Source: Cyclospora cayetanensis
Lineage: Eukaryota; Apicomplexa; Conoidasida; Eucoccidiorida; Eimeriidae
Assembly (NCBI RefSeq): GCF_002999335.1
Contig: NW_020312036.1
Coordinates: 372,001-436,000, forward strand
Direction: 5' to 3'
Length of the DNA stretch: 64,000 nucleotides
In this document: one piece after another, positions 36,808-47,712 of the stretch
How the letters are laid out: each line of letters starts with the position of its first letter
How positions within the stretch are numbered: the stretch's first letter is position 1
Notes under the pieces: model-generated
Told to the model about the DNA's origin: nothing
The model's database searches: none
What the model saw: only the letters and a program-made list of their open reading frames with translations
Translations under genes and position numbers: made by a program

Positions 36808-37627
36808 GGCTGCTGCTGTTGCTGCTCCTCCTTTTGCAGACTAAGGCCTCCCCGCGGGGTCGGGACGCCTCATTTGGTGTTCAGCATTGCTGGACTAGGC
36901 CCTGTGGTTTCTCCTGAGGCTGCGTATGCGATTTCTGTGAATGGCGCCGTACAGGCAGCTGCGGCGCTTCCCCAGCTGTTACTACCACAGAATATATTTC
37001 TGCCGCTGCAGAGGCACGGGAAACTGTGCAGAAGAATCGAATCGTGAGGCTACAGCTCCTCAAACGCGTTGCGAAGACCGCTACAACGCAGGGAGGAACG
37101 GATGGCGCCAGTGGCTTGCTGCAGCCGGTGCAATCGCCAATTTTGATTTTGGCTTACAACTCTCGGAACTGCAGCAGAACGCGAAATAAAAGCTTGTATC
37201 AGCCTGGCTGATACAAGCTTTTCCCAAGGAAGGCCGTCCCGGTTAGGCCGCAGCGGTCCATCGGCGGCGGCAGCAGCAGCCACAGCAGGAGGCCATGTAC
37301 CTACCGCTACTGCTACACGAAAAGGCCTAGCATTCCAACTAATGTGTGCCTTTTTATTGGATGATGACGCGATTTTGCTGCGGCTTTTAAGCCAATGAGC
37401 TGCAGGATTAGCCAAAAGAACTTCACTGCATTGGCTGCGTCCCTTAGGGCACCATGGGGCCCCTGTCGGAAGCCCCCCAAGAGACTTACACAAAAGGGGT
37501 GTCTTTTTGAGTCCAATGATGTGTACCGGACTGCGGCTTCCCCCTAAAGCGGCACAGCCAATGGGAGAGGTGGGAAGGGAGGGGAGTTGAGCCGGGGGTG
37601 TAGCGCACGCTGCGGGGGGAAAGGCGT
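36808..37627. promoter_or_regulatory. Shared upstream region of divergent TSP1 and small membrane-protein genes
   Basis: About 820 bases between divergent starts. A minus-strand open frame of 234 codons (37754..37050) crosses it but overlaps the opposite gene and its low-complexity composition looks fortuitous. The perfect hairpin at 37188..37222 lies here. Promoter function is inferred from orientation. Confidence 0.35.
37188..37222. repeat. Perfect 17-bp inverted repeat, 1-base centre
   Basis: The left arm AAAAGCTTGTATCAGCC (37188..37204) is the exact reverse complement of the right arm GGCTGATACAAGCTTTT (37206..37222), with a single T between. It sits in the non-coding gap between two divergent genes, about 400 bases from either start codon. 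Confidence 0.95.
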
Positions 37628-38159
37628 ATGACAAGCTCCTGCTTGCAAAGTGATACAGATGCAGTAGCACCGATGGCAGCAGTCCACGGAACAGCCGCAC
37701 ACTCCGCCCCTTTGCCGGAAAGCACGCGTGCAGCTGCAGGACCTTGGCCGTCAACGGCTTGTGTGCTATCTAATGCGGAGAACGCACTGCTGCCGAAACC
37801 ATACACTGGTTGGGTCTATTACACTTCGACAGCTGCTGCCACGCCAGACACGCCCTACTATGTAGTCATCGCGCTTTCATTGCATGCCTTGGCTGCTGCT
37901 CTTAAGATCTATTTGCTGCAAAAAGATGCCGCGCTTTACACCGAAGGTAAGAACGCGGTGGTTCTACGCTAGAGTAAACGCGTTAGACTGGCATCGAATA
38001 TGCCCGGAGAGCTCAATCAGAGGAGGTAACGGCCCGCCCCCATTCGGTCTGTACCTCCTGCCCTCACGCCAATCTCCCTTGTGTAGGGCACTAGAAAGAG
38101 GAGCGTACGGCAGAAACAGAAAATCATTGCTTTCAAAAGTTTTCATTAGTCCTGCTTGA
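37628..38159 (+). CDS. Small two-exon single-pass membrane protein, unknown
   Basis: Not recognised. Exons 37628..37946 and 38095..38159 join in phase (donor GTAAGA, acceptor CACTAG) to give 127 residues. The first 75 residues are Ala/Ser/Pro-rich and could be a targeting or disordered segment. A hydrophobic helix, YYVVIALSLHALAAALKIYL, lies at about residues 79-98, and the protein ends in a short basic tail (RGAYGRNRKSLLSKVFISPA). Size and shape resemble accessory subunits of mitochondrial inner-membrane complexes in apicomplexans, but no specific subunit was recognised. An in-frame ATG at 37673 would shorten it by 15 residues. The acceptor is preceded by a pyrimidine tract that ends in GTGTAGG, so a site five to seven bases upstream was also considered; it gives an immediate stop. 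Confidence 0.55.
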
Positions 38160-40509
38160 CCCAAGGCCTCCTTTTGAAGCCCTAGAGGGAAGCACGCAAG
38201 CAGAGCTGCACTGGGTATTGCAGTACACAGAGAGACTTTCAGGATGCTGCTGCGGTCGCTGATGCCGTAAGTAGCTGTGACAAGCCACATCAACAGTACC
38301 CAATAAGAGCATAAGAAGCTGTTATTGTTTGCCCTTGGTTGTTAAGGTAAGGCACCAATCAGTGGGACTAGCGGTGCAGGAAAGGGCCAAACTGAAGAAA
38401 CAGTGGCATTCAAAGCCATAGACAGGGCAGGCAACACATAGGGCAAAGGCCATGGCACGCAAGCAGCCTTTTAAAGTGCAAGCGCGGCCGTAGCACCAGT
38501 AGAAACAAAGCCAATCGTTGCAGTGGAGACAGCAAATAGCATACATGCATTCTGGTGAACTAGCACGGGGCGCGGCCTTGCTTGCGAATGCAACAGTTGC
38601 TGAGTAACGCGCATACTTCCAGGTTCTCTTATGGATTCTCCCCTAATCCAATACGAAGCTCAACAAAAACTATGCTCAGGTTTCACTCGAAAGGATATGA
38701 TCGGGAATTCTGAGAGGTGATGAGCTTAGGAGAGGGCGGAGGAGGAGGGGGAAAAGGAAGGGAAGCTAGGGTGTTTGAGAGGTGCTGTGCGCACTAAGTT
38801 CCCCATACTTTCAGCGGTAGGTGCACATTGTAAGTCATTTTCTCAGGTGTACGCGCGGGAAACACTCGACTCCAGACTCAATACAAGCGTGCTATAAAGT
38901 TATTGGCTGCGTTCTCAATAAAAGTCCCTCCTGCCTATGCCCGTGGTCCTCAGAGTTACCGACATGAGGGGCAGGGATAGAGAGCTGAAACGCGCACAGA
39001 TGCACGCTCCAGGCATTGCCAGCATTCACAGTCAGTTGCGCAAAGCGTCCAGCTCCTTACACATTGAGACTATGCGCCTCTTTAAATCGAGCTTCAGTAC
39101 TCTGCAATAAATAAGATGTAAGAACAGACAAGCGAATTACTCAATTTCTCACGAATTCTCAGCTCCATGTACATAGTGTGGTAGAAAGTGCATAGCTGTA
39201 CCACGGCCCACCATAAACTGCAGCAAGTGTGTTGCTCGCGTGATCAGCAGATCATCACTGATGCTAGAGTGACACAGGATCCTGCGGGGGAATGGATCGT
39301 TGAAGCAGGATTGTATTGAGGCGCTGCGCACAAATCCATGATGGCCAGCTGTGCAATTATGGATATCTGGTGAACGGATCAGCTCAAGAGGTAAATGCCG
39401 GCCCGCTGTCTCCGGACTTACAGCTCTGGTCGTAGCCTGAGCCAAAATCAGTCGATCAGCCACTGGAAGCTCTGCCTCTGCGGAGTTTTCATCCAGTGGG
39501 TGGCGTTTTGCAGCAACAGCCTTCGTATTGTGTGTATGCCTGTGTGGGGTGGTGAGTGCTTCAGGCGCTGCACAGTCCTCTGCAGGGCTTTCTGTGCCTT
39601 TGTGCATTAAGTGCCTAGATCTTGTTCTTTGATGAGATATAAAGTGAGGTGGTACAAATAGCAGTCACTATCTGCTGCAGCTGGGAGCTGCTGCACATCC
39701 CAGGTGGCAGCGATGTGCGCTGCCTACGCCTTTTGTCTTCTGCAGTTCCGTCATACGAGCTTTCTCTGAGAAGCTTCACTCAAATAGGACAATAGATTTA
39801 GCAGCAAGTAATATGAGTCGCGGAAGTGAAGCTTGGAATAACAGAAGCATTCAGCATACGGCTCTGTCCGTGCACAGCCGACAACAGCAGCGGCAGTAGC
39901 CGCAGCAGCGGTAGGAGATCGTCGTGAGTGAGAGGCTAGCGCTTCCCTTGGAGCGGCGCAGCACCTGTTGCTACGTGTATTGACATTTTCTGCATCAATA
40001 TCTACCTTATATGCGGCCCAAACGTCTCGCAAGGGGGGCAGCAAATCGCACCGGCCGACAGCTGTAGGTCCCGGTCAGTGGCTCGCGGTTCAGCCGTTCG
40101 AACAACACACGTTGATTGACAATGAACCTTTACGGAAGAAAATCAGACGACCGAAGGAATCCAACTGCGACAGCAAGATCGTGACGCGTGCAGTGTCGGA
40201 CACGCCCAGCGTCTCCTATCGCAACACCATAAAGGCAGCGGCGGCATCCCGCATGCTGCAGACTTCTGACTGCCCCTTTCTGCGACATCAGTGGCGCGAA
40301 GCCATCCTTTACACATAGACATTCGTGCGGCGGACAGTCCTTTCTCTGCAGCCGAGGCAGCAGCAGCAGCCGCGTGCAGGCACGCACGGCCTGCAGGGGC
40401 GAGACCACTCCATCAGCAGTCTGCGCAGTGGCATCGGCTACCGCAGCAGCAGACGCAGCAACGGTGGAATCAGCACAGCAGGAGCCGCTGCAGCCTCCGG
40501 CTTCCCTAA
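38160..40509. other. Intergenic with one isolated minus-strand open frame
   Basis: The only frame of note is minus 39607..39149 (152 residues, ATG start), described separately. At 40330-40500, just before the PROPPIN start, CAG-rich sequence occurs that probably belongs to its 5' untranslated region or promoter. Confidence 0.4.
39149..39607 (-). CDS. Isolated 152-residue open frame, hypothetical
   Basis: Begins with an ATG (MHKGTESPAEDCAAPEALTT) and runs uninterrupted to 39149. Composition is balanced, without the homopeptide runs of shadow frames, and the end (LLITRATHLLQFMVGRG) is helix-like. No signal peptide, membrane helix or known motif is visible, no splice sites are needed, and there is no neighbour within 900 bases. 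It may be a genuine single-exon gene or a chance frame. Confidence 0.3.
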   Translation of the reverse strand: MHKGTESPAEDCAAPEALTTPHRHTHNTKAVAAKRHPLDENSAEAELPVADRLILAQATTRAVSPETAGRHLPLELIRSPDIHNCTAGHHGFVRSASIQSCFNDPFPRRILCHSSISDDLLITRATHLLQFMVGRGTAMHFLPHYVHGAENS

Positions 40510-43088
40510 ATGTCTGTGCGTGGCATCCGTATATCTTCCCCTAGGGGGCCAGACCTTTCGCCTCGAGCTACTGGGGGCGCTCTGGAGGCCTCCTTTGGTG
40601 TCGGAGGCTTAGGATTTGCAGCGCTTAATCAGAATTCTCGTTGCATTGTTGCGGCAACCCGACGAGGGTTCGTTGTGTACAGCACGGAGCCTTTTAAAAA
40701 GACGTTCCAAAGAGGTGGGTGGGACGAACCTTGCGAGTCCAGCTGCACGTCTGTCATCGCGGCTGGTATGGCGGGAGATGGTCAGGAGGGAGGGCAGTGC
40801 TTTTGAGGTCTCTGGCGAGCGATTGTCACGTGTATCAGCCCTTAAAACGGGGGTTCGTAAGCTGCTTGACGATGCTTTTGAATATAAGGCCTTGCTTGCC
40901 TTGCCCCTATATAGATAGACCCTGTGGCTGAGAAGGGGAGCTCTGTGGCTTTTGCGTTGCAGATTTGATTCCGGCAAATGAAGAGGGACTGGAAGAGGAG
41001 CTGCCATGCAGCATTGCATTGGTGGAGATGCTCTATACGTGTAATATCTTAGCTGTCGTTGGGAGTAAGGCGCTGTGGCCGCCTGGGGTGTACCTCCGTC
41101 CCCGTGAATCCTCTCCCCCGTGCTTTGATGCACCGCTTTGTCCTCCATTCCTCGCTCATTCTGCTGTCTCCTCTTTCCACATTCTAGCGGCAAGGGCAGC
41201 AGGAAGCTTTGCCGACAGGCGAAAAGGCGGGAAGGCATCGCACCCACACGCCTCTTAACATACATATACCGACATCCCCCGGATCACCTTGCACCCTGCC
41301 GTCGTTTTGCCTACGATGGCCTCCCGTGCGTCTTCCTGTGTTGCATTATACTGCAGGCGGGAATGATGAGCTATGGCAGGAGAATGTGTGTGTGCTATGG
41401 GATGATCGACAAGCGCGTTCGATTGTCGAGATGCGATTCGCCACCCGCATTATAGGGGTCACCATGCTCCGAGAGGCGTCCGTATTTCTCGCTCTCCTCC
41501 TCCTCTGCCACCATTGACTGCTTCTCCTTCTTGTGAACTTCTCTCCTGCTGCCGCTGAAGGAGCAGAGATCTGGCGAGGGAGCTGAAGAGTCTCTTTTCG
41601 CTGCTGCCGTTGCTCTACTGCTGCTGTCTTTAGTGGGATCTCACTGATAGCTGGAAGAGGGGCGAAAGAAAGGGGAAGAAGAGTTTTGACGTCCTGTTAC
41701 ATGCAATGCAAGCGCATCTCGGATCTGTGGTGTGTGTATGTGGTGTTTTAGCCTACTGGTGGTCCTTGAGAACAAAGTCTGCATCTATTTGCTACGCGGC
41801 CTCTCCCTAGTTGACTCCGTGCTTACGGCACCGAACCCCTCAGGTCTATGCGTGGCGGCTACCACTGCCACTAGCACTCAAGAGCAACAAAAGCAGACGC
41901 TCGTCGTTGCATGCCCGGGTAGGGGGCGCATGTGTGGTGCCCCTCCTGCTGGAAGTGCTGCTGCTGACATGCGGCTGAGGCTGCTAAAAGGGCCTTCTGA
42001 CACTGAGAGGCTGCACGCTGCTGCATCTTGCGCTGCTGCATCTTGCGCTGCTGCATCTTGCGCTGCTGCATCTTGCGCTGCTGCCTCCGCAGCGTTGCAG
42101 AAGGGCACCGTGCAGGTTCTGTTCTATCTCGTTTCTGCCGATGACTCCCAAGGGATGCCGGCTGGTTCGTTCTTCAGCATTCAGACATGAGTTAGTGCCG
42201 CCCCTTTTATCTAGGAGTAGCCTTAGTGCTTGCCGTCATCCCTTTGCAGGTGGCTTGCAACCCAAGGCCTCGAATGGAGTATACCGAGATATGTGCCGTG
42301 CGCTGCAGCAGAGGCTGAAGGAACGGAGGCGGAGTCTTCCCTCATACAAAGCATCTCTATCTGTAAAAATAACAGACAGTGCCCTAGTCGAGCCCTTCTT
42401 CGTAGAGAGGCCGCCTGAGATTGCCCAGTGCCCATGGGTAAAGCCCGCATGCTTGATCGCGCCTTTGCAGCCTTGTGCGTTGTGCTTTGCAGCTGCTCAC
42501 GAGAACGACTTATGCTGCCTCTGCCTTAGCCAGGACGGCTCCTTGCTGGCGTCCGCTTCCGTGAAAGGCACGCTGGTGCGGATATTTTCTTCTGCGTCGG
42601 GGCAGCTCCTCAAGGAAGTCAGAAGGGGTCAGTGTCAGTCCTAAGCGTATATACTCTTCCGTGTTTTTTGACCTACTGTTGCCCATGTGCTTCTCCATGT
42701 CGACGTGGCTGACTTACGGAGGCCCCATGGCCCTTCGCCCCTCTGCCTGCCAGGCCTAATCCCTCTCGGCTTTTTTCACGAAATCGATGAAGGAGGAAGC
42801 GTGCGTCGCAGAGTGTTATTTCCGCTGCGCAGGGGTGAATCCGGCCCTAATCACTTGTCTCTGCATCAGCCCTTGTAACGGCTTGCTAGCCGTCTGCAGC
42901 AACACTGGCACGCTTCATTTGTACCGGCTAGGAGACGGAGAAGCAGCTGCAGCGCCGGTTGCTGCTGCAGCTGCTGTGACCCCTGCTTCTGCCGCAGCTG
43001 CAGGAGCAGCAGCTCCCACATCCACCTGGATTACGAGCAGCAGCAGTGCAACAAGGGAAACAGTTGCCTCCTCAACGAGCTACAACCC

Positions 43089-43124
<36 letters not shown>

Positions 43125-43855
43125 AACCGCGGGGGATGGCAGCATCGCCCCCAACAACAATGGGAATGCATCGGGAGGAAGAAACGTTAAGAGCTCTTGG
43201 CCCTTCCTCTCCAAGATCTCCCCCTACTTCCAGTCGGAGTGGAGCATGGCACAATTCAAGCAAGCGATTAATACCCCCTATTCCCTCCCTAAACTTTGTG
43301 GAAATTCAGAATCTCCCATGGGGCCCCCCTCCCCCTCCCCTAAACTAACGCCACGCGCTCCCTTAAGCAGCTCTGAGACAGCAGCGACATTTCTTCGCAC
43401 ACTCAAGAGGCTTCAGGGGATAACATTTCAGGGTCAGATGCTTTATGTGTAGGTTCCACTTTTCGGAGAACTTCGCAGCGGTCTGCGCTTTTGGCCAAGA
43501 GCCCCAAAGCATCTTAGGTATGTCTACAAAGGTTCTGCGCACTTCCAAGTTTCCCCAAGAATTTTTTTCAAGAAACCCTTTACACTTCTGACCCGGTGCT
43601 GGTGTCGTTACTAGTGCGTATCTTCTCTTTTTTGCCTTACAGCCCAACAGAGTCCGCGCCTGGGGGACCCCCGTCTGCTAGAACCTTTATTAGTCTTTGC
43701 CCGTGAAGGTAGGTCTGCACGCGTGCGCATGTCGTCGTGCGTTCGCAGCCCTCACTGCAGACGGCTGCTTCTACAAACTGAAGTATGACGCAAATCACGG
43801 AGGCACCATGGTGAGGTCCACCTTCTTGCGCTTAGCCGCAGAGGACGGCGTTTAG
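40510..43855 (+). CDS. Atg18/WIPI-family PROPPIN (phosphoinositide-binding beta-propeller)
   Basis: PROPPINs are seven-bladed WD40-like propellers that bind PtdIns3P or PtdIns(3,5)P2 on autophagic, endosomal or, in apicomplexans, apicoplast-related membranes. Nine exons join in phase: 40510..40714, 40963..41064, 41357..41477, 41752..42164, 42250..42627, 42833..43432, 43479..43517, 43643..43708 and 43749..43855, giving 676 residues. Family landmarks: GLGFAALNQNSRCIVAATRR then STEPFKKTFQR (blade 1); CNILAVVGSGNDELWQENVC and VLWDDRQ (blade 2); LLVVLENKVCIYL (blade 3); AHENDLCCLCLSQDGSLLAS, ASVKGTLVRIFSSASGQLLK, then VRRG, the FRRG lipid-binding motif with Phe replaced by Val; ITCLCISPCNGLLAVCSNTG; and FALTADGCFYKLKY at the end. 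The usual propeller is about 350-450 residues; the excess is Ala-rich low-complexity inserts (residues about 185-205 and 400-500). Two exons are very short (39 and 66 bases). One donor (after 41477) is weak. Confidence 0.92.
42016..42075 (+). repeat. Four tandem 15-bp units in the PROPPIN exon 4
   Basis: The unit CGCTGCTGCATCTTG is repeated four times without error, coding a repeating Ala-Ala-Ser-Cys-Ala pattern in a loop insert of the propeller. Identical units point to recent expansion. Confidence 0.95.
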
Positions 43856-44360
43856 CCACACACGTCCTTACTTATACGAGGACCCCCTTAGGCTAGGCCC
43901 TTGTCTTTCCGCTCCCTGCAAGACGCCTATCATTATTGTACAGGAGCATAGAACCCGTTTAGTGTTGATGCCCTCACGTTGTCATCGTAGCCTTAGGTAT
44001 GTGGCCTCAGAGGGCCCCTTGAAGCCCCGCAGATGGCCTCTCCCTAATGGGAGGTTCCACTGGGCAGCGGCAAGGCACTCGCCAGGGTGCTCTTAGCGGT
44101 CCATGCAGTCTAACCAAGGCCTTGCCCTCACCGCAGTGTTTTGGATTGAGAGCCTAGGGCACCTTACGCTTATAGATTTAGGCCTCATAGCCTCTTCTCG
44201 CTAGGAGAAAGGCTACGCCGCAGCTCCAAAATAGAGGCACAACAAGGGCTGCAGACGAGTAGTCATGCGAGGCATTGATTTGAATAAACCTAACCCTTCC
44301 CTCCCCTTCCCTGCATACACTGAAACACCACCCACCTAGAACATTCACAGCCTATTTGAA
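43856..44360. other. Intergenic between convergent PROPPIN and PARN-like genes
   Basis: About 500 bases with no open frame of interest; expected to contain both 3' untranslated regions. Confidence 0.5.
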
Positions 44361-47300
44361 TCAGAGGGCCTTGCGGCGGCGCCGTCCCGGAGAGGCAGTT
44401 ATTTGGTCTCCTCCCTCTCCTCTTTCTGCTGCTGCCACTGCAACGGAGATCCGCGGCGGAGAGGCACTGCCAGCTCTATCCCTCTTGGCTCTTTTGACTT
44501 CTGGCGCTGCCCTGTCGATGCCGTTGGGCGGTGCCTTTCCTATTCCTTTGTCTTCGCTCCTCCTTGTACTGCTGATGCTGCCATTTCCATTGCCGCCGCT
44601 GCTGTCTCTCTTGAGAACCCCTGCCCTCGGCTCCTCCTGCTGGTAGCTCTGCAGCTTTATATATCCCGGATGGACTCCTGCCACCCCAATGATGTCTCGC
44701 GCTTTGCTCAGCAAGGAAATGCAAACGCTGCAGCCAAAGCCGACACACATAGACTCCATGTGCATTGGATGCACTCACGTATAGCCACATACACAGATAC
44801 ACATACATACATGCATACACACATAGTGGCACATCCAGAGTTGTGCGCGCAGCTCAACTCAGTCGCAGGCATTCGCTCGCTGCCTCATATGTAGTTCCCT
44901 CCTAAGATTATTAACCCCAGGCAACCTCTGCTCCGCATCCCGAGTTGGCTATGCATCCCAAAGCCATCCTCTAGGAAGCGTGCCTTACTCTCGCTGCTGA
45001 ACTTTGGCCTCAAAAGCTGCCAAACAAACAAACACCTGAGGGCAACAGACGGAATACCCGTGCAGCAAATAGACGCACAAGGCTTCAAACCTTCACTGGA
45101 TGTACACCAACAGCTCGACGAACCTCAAGTCCACAAGCTACGGAGATGGGGAAAGGAGAAAAATGGGACCCTAGCGTATACGGCACCTGTGCTGTCGCGA
45201 GGGCGTCGAAACCCGCCTCGTGGCTCCGCGCGTCGGGCATCTCATTTGCGACGTTTAGCTCCTGCAGATGCATAGATATATATATATATATATATATACC
45301 CTCACCATGCCTGTCCTCTCGGCCGCAGCAGCGCCCGCCAGACAGTTACTTCCCTGTAAGCCTCCTAAACTTCGGTCTTTTAAGGTTTAGAGTTACTTTG
45401 AAGGAGAAGTCAAAGGCGCTCTTGCAGCTTTCGTCGATGATGAAGCAGCAGTTCAAACCGGGGGCCGCCAGCAGGTGATTCCTTAGAGCTTGCAGAGCCG
45501 TGCTGTAGTAACAACACCTCGCGACACTTCAACTTGTGCGCGTTCACACGAAACACTTACCGCCGCTGGACTGACGCGCGTCCTGCTCGCGTGTGTGTAC
45601 ACACGGAAGACGCCCCACATACAGGCCGCCTTTCAACAAGTACAAGGTGACTGAAAGAGAACTGTGAAGCCTAGGCTTTAAAGGTTGGGTGGGAGGACTT
45701 TAGCGCTTCAGGTCAGTACCGGCCAAAAGTGCTGCACGGCGTCAGGTGTGTAGCAATGTACTTCGTGTCAAAGATGCCGCCAATGAAAAGCCTGAAAGCA
45801 CCGAAAGACCCTGAAAGCCAGGCTGCAAGCTGCAATAAATTGCATGCGAAGGAAGGAAGTTGGGCGGAAGCCTACATCCCAACTTTAAGAGCCCCACCTA
45901 CCTAGCAACCTCGCTGGCGAAGAGTGGGAGTGTGGGGGGAATCTCTTGGACAAACTTCTCCATCAAGTGTAGCAAATCCAAAAGGCCATTGTGCAGCACA
46001 ATGGGCACCTCTGCCTCGATGAGGGCCTCCGCAAGCACCGACAACCCCCCAAGGCTATTAGCGCTGCTGCTGACATCGTCTGCATCCTCCTCCCCCTCCG
46101 CCATCACAGCCGTATTGCTGGAGCCTCCCTTCTGCTTACCGGCACTTAAGGGAGCAGCGGCTGCAAGCTCTGCTGCTGGCCCTGTTGATGCTGCTGTTGT
46201 AGCTGCGTTTTGTACGACCGATGTGTCCGCTGCTGCACGACTTCGCTCCCCGCTGCGTTTCCCCATGTTTTCGTCATCACTGCTCTTGGTGTGGTCATCT
46301 TCCACTCCGTTTAGCCCCCCCTTAAGATGCTTACTGCGCTCGCCTCCTCCCGTGGACGGCTCCTGTTCTGTAGGCTGGTTAGGTTGCCGTTGTCTTAGCT
46401 GCGCGTGAAGGGCTTCAAGGGCATCTTCCTGCTGCTGCTGCTGCTGCACATCGCAAAGCCGCTCATAGTCCAGTCTGCATCCGCATGAAAAGCCGCGCCC
46501 ATCAGTCTCGAAGCATCGACGCACACAACACATTCTTTCTAAGAGCGAGAAACATCTGCTGTCTCAACACAACGGCGCAAGGGTTCTCGTCGTGCTTACC
46601 CGTTGGCTAGCCACTTGTTGAAATCAAAACCGTTTCGTTGAAGAAAGCGCAAGGCTTTCAAATCTACTGAAAAGACGCTGCGGCCCCGCTGAAGGCACAA
46701 CGCAGCGCAACTGAGACAGGCCGTTTTTGTTGCTTATGCTGGTCGGCTGGCTCCGATAGGGCTGTATTATTATTGTGCCCCTGCTTGTATATAGACGCGT
46801 GTGCGGAATTCTTTCCCCCGTTCAAAGGGGCGTGTTCCTATTCTTCACGCGGATTTTCTGAATGTTAGGGCTTCTTATCGAGTGAAGGAGGACTACTACA
46901 GAGAACGGGAGGCGCACGCGGGGATGTGCATCGAAGGTGTACGGATGGAGAATCCATTGCTTGGCATTTGTCGAATTTCGACGCACACAGCATATGCCAA
47001 TTTGGGCTGCATCACAAACCATATGTACTTGCTGATAGGTGTGCCCCAACGCTTCAAGCGGCACCGATACGCGCTTCGATTTTTAAAAGTCCCTTATCGA
47101 TCGTTATGGCGACCGCAAGACCTGAGTTTTCTGCGCGGTGTGTACGTAAAAGAGATACTCACGCGCAAGAAACTCTCCCACAGCCTTTTGGCATTCCGCA
47201 AAATACTGCTCCATAGACTGCAGCCTGGGCCGTGCGCCGAGCAGTAAACCCGTGAATTCTGCAGAGAGATACGGTGCATGTACATCAACGCACACAAGTA

Positions 47301-47712
47301 CACCCTATGTGTGCAGTTTCGATTGTTACAGTTGCTTGAAAAAATTCCCCAGGCCGCCAGACCTGTCCGCCTGCTTCCTGTCGGCGATTCTACGCGCGAG
47401 GAATACCAAAGCCCCTCTCCCCCCCTTCTTCCCCCTTTTCTGTCTTTGCCGCGTTTCCTTAGCAATCTAGCCCTCTGCCATGATGGCCGCGCAGAGCTAT
47501 ACACGGAAAAAGCACTCGACGTGCGAGAGAGGCCCCTTGAACGCAGACGTTGCACGCAGTGCATGCCTTATATCGCCACATCTTCTACCCCGATCTCTCT
47601 GAGGGATGCTTTAAAACGAACCTAAATCCACGGCAACAAACTCCGCCAGATGAATATCCCTCACGGCCTGCTGCAGCAGCGACTGCTGCTGCTGCTGCTG
47701 TGACTGCCTCAT
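44361..47712 (-). CDS. PARN/CAF1-family DEDD 3'-exoribonuclease (deadenylase-like)
   Basis: Family enzymes remove 3' poly(A) or trim RNA 3' ends. Eleven exons join in phase: 47712..47622, 47258..47163, 47006..46918, 46688..46600, 46474..45902, 45791..45720, 45650..45561, 45481..45397, 45261..45187, 45035..44989 and 44706..44361, giving 550 residues. Catalytic motifs: VAVDLEFTG (Asp and Glu of motif I, split by intron 1); QIGICCVRRNSTNAKQWILH and LRFLQRNGFDFNKWLANG, typical of PARN; VPIVLHNGLLDLLHLMEKFV (motif II Asp); GIFDTKYIATHL; and SHEAGFDALATAQVF (motif III His and Asp). All four acidic residues and the His are present. An insert of about 140 residues, with a poly-Gln run and Ala/Ser/Glu-rich sequence, separates FNKWLANG from motif II. 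The tail is basic and Ser/Gly-rich, ending PGRRRRKAL. The ATG at 47712 follows a possible acceptor (CTGATTTCAG), so an upstream exon is possible. PARN versus TOE1 subtype is undecided. Confidence 0.92.
45273..45298. repeat. (AT)n microsatellite beside a splice acceptor
   Basis: About 12 AT units immediately upstream, on the minus strand, of the acceptor of exon 9 (the HEAGFDA exon) of the PARN-like gene, where a pyrimidine tract would be expected. Confidence 0.9.

Noticed and set aside
37050..37754. Minus-strand open frame of 234 codons between TSP1 and the small membrane-protein gene
   Set aside because: It overlaps the better-supported plus-strand gene and the perfect palindrome, has no domain, and its Ala/Pro/Ser content is that of a repeat-driven shadow frame.
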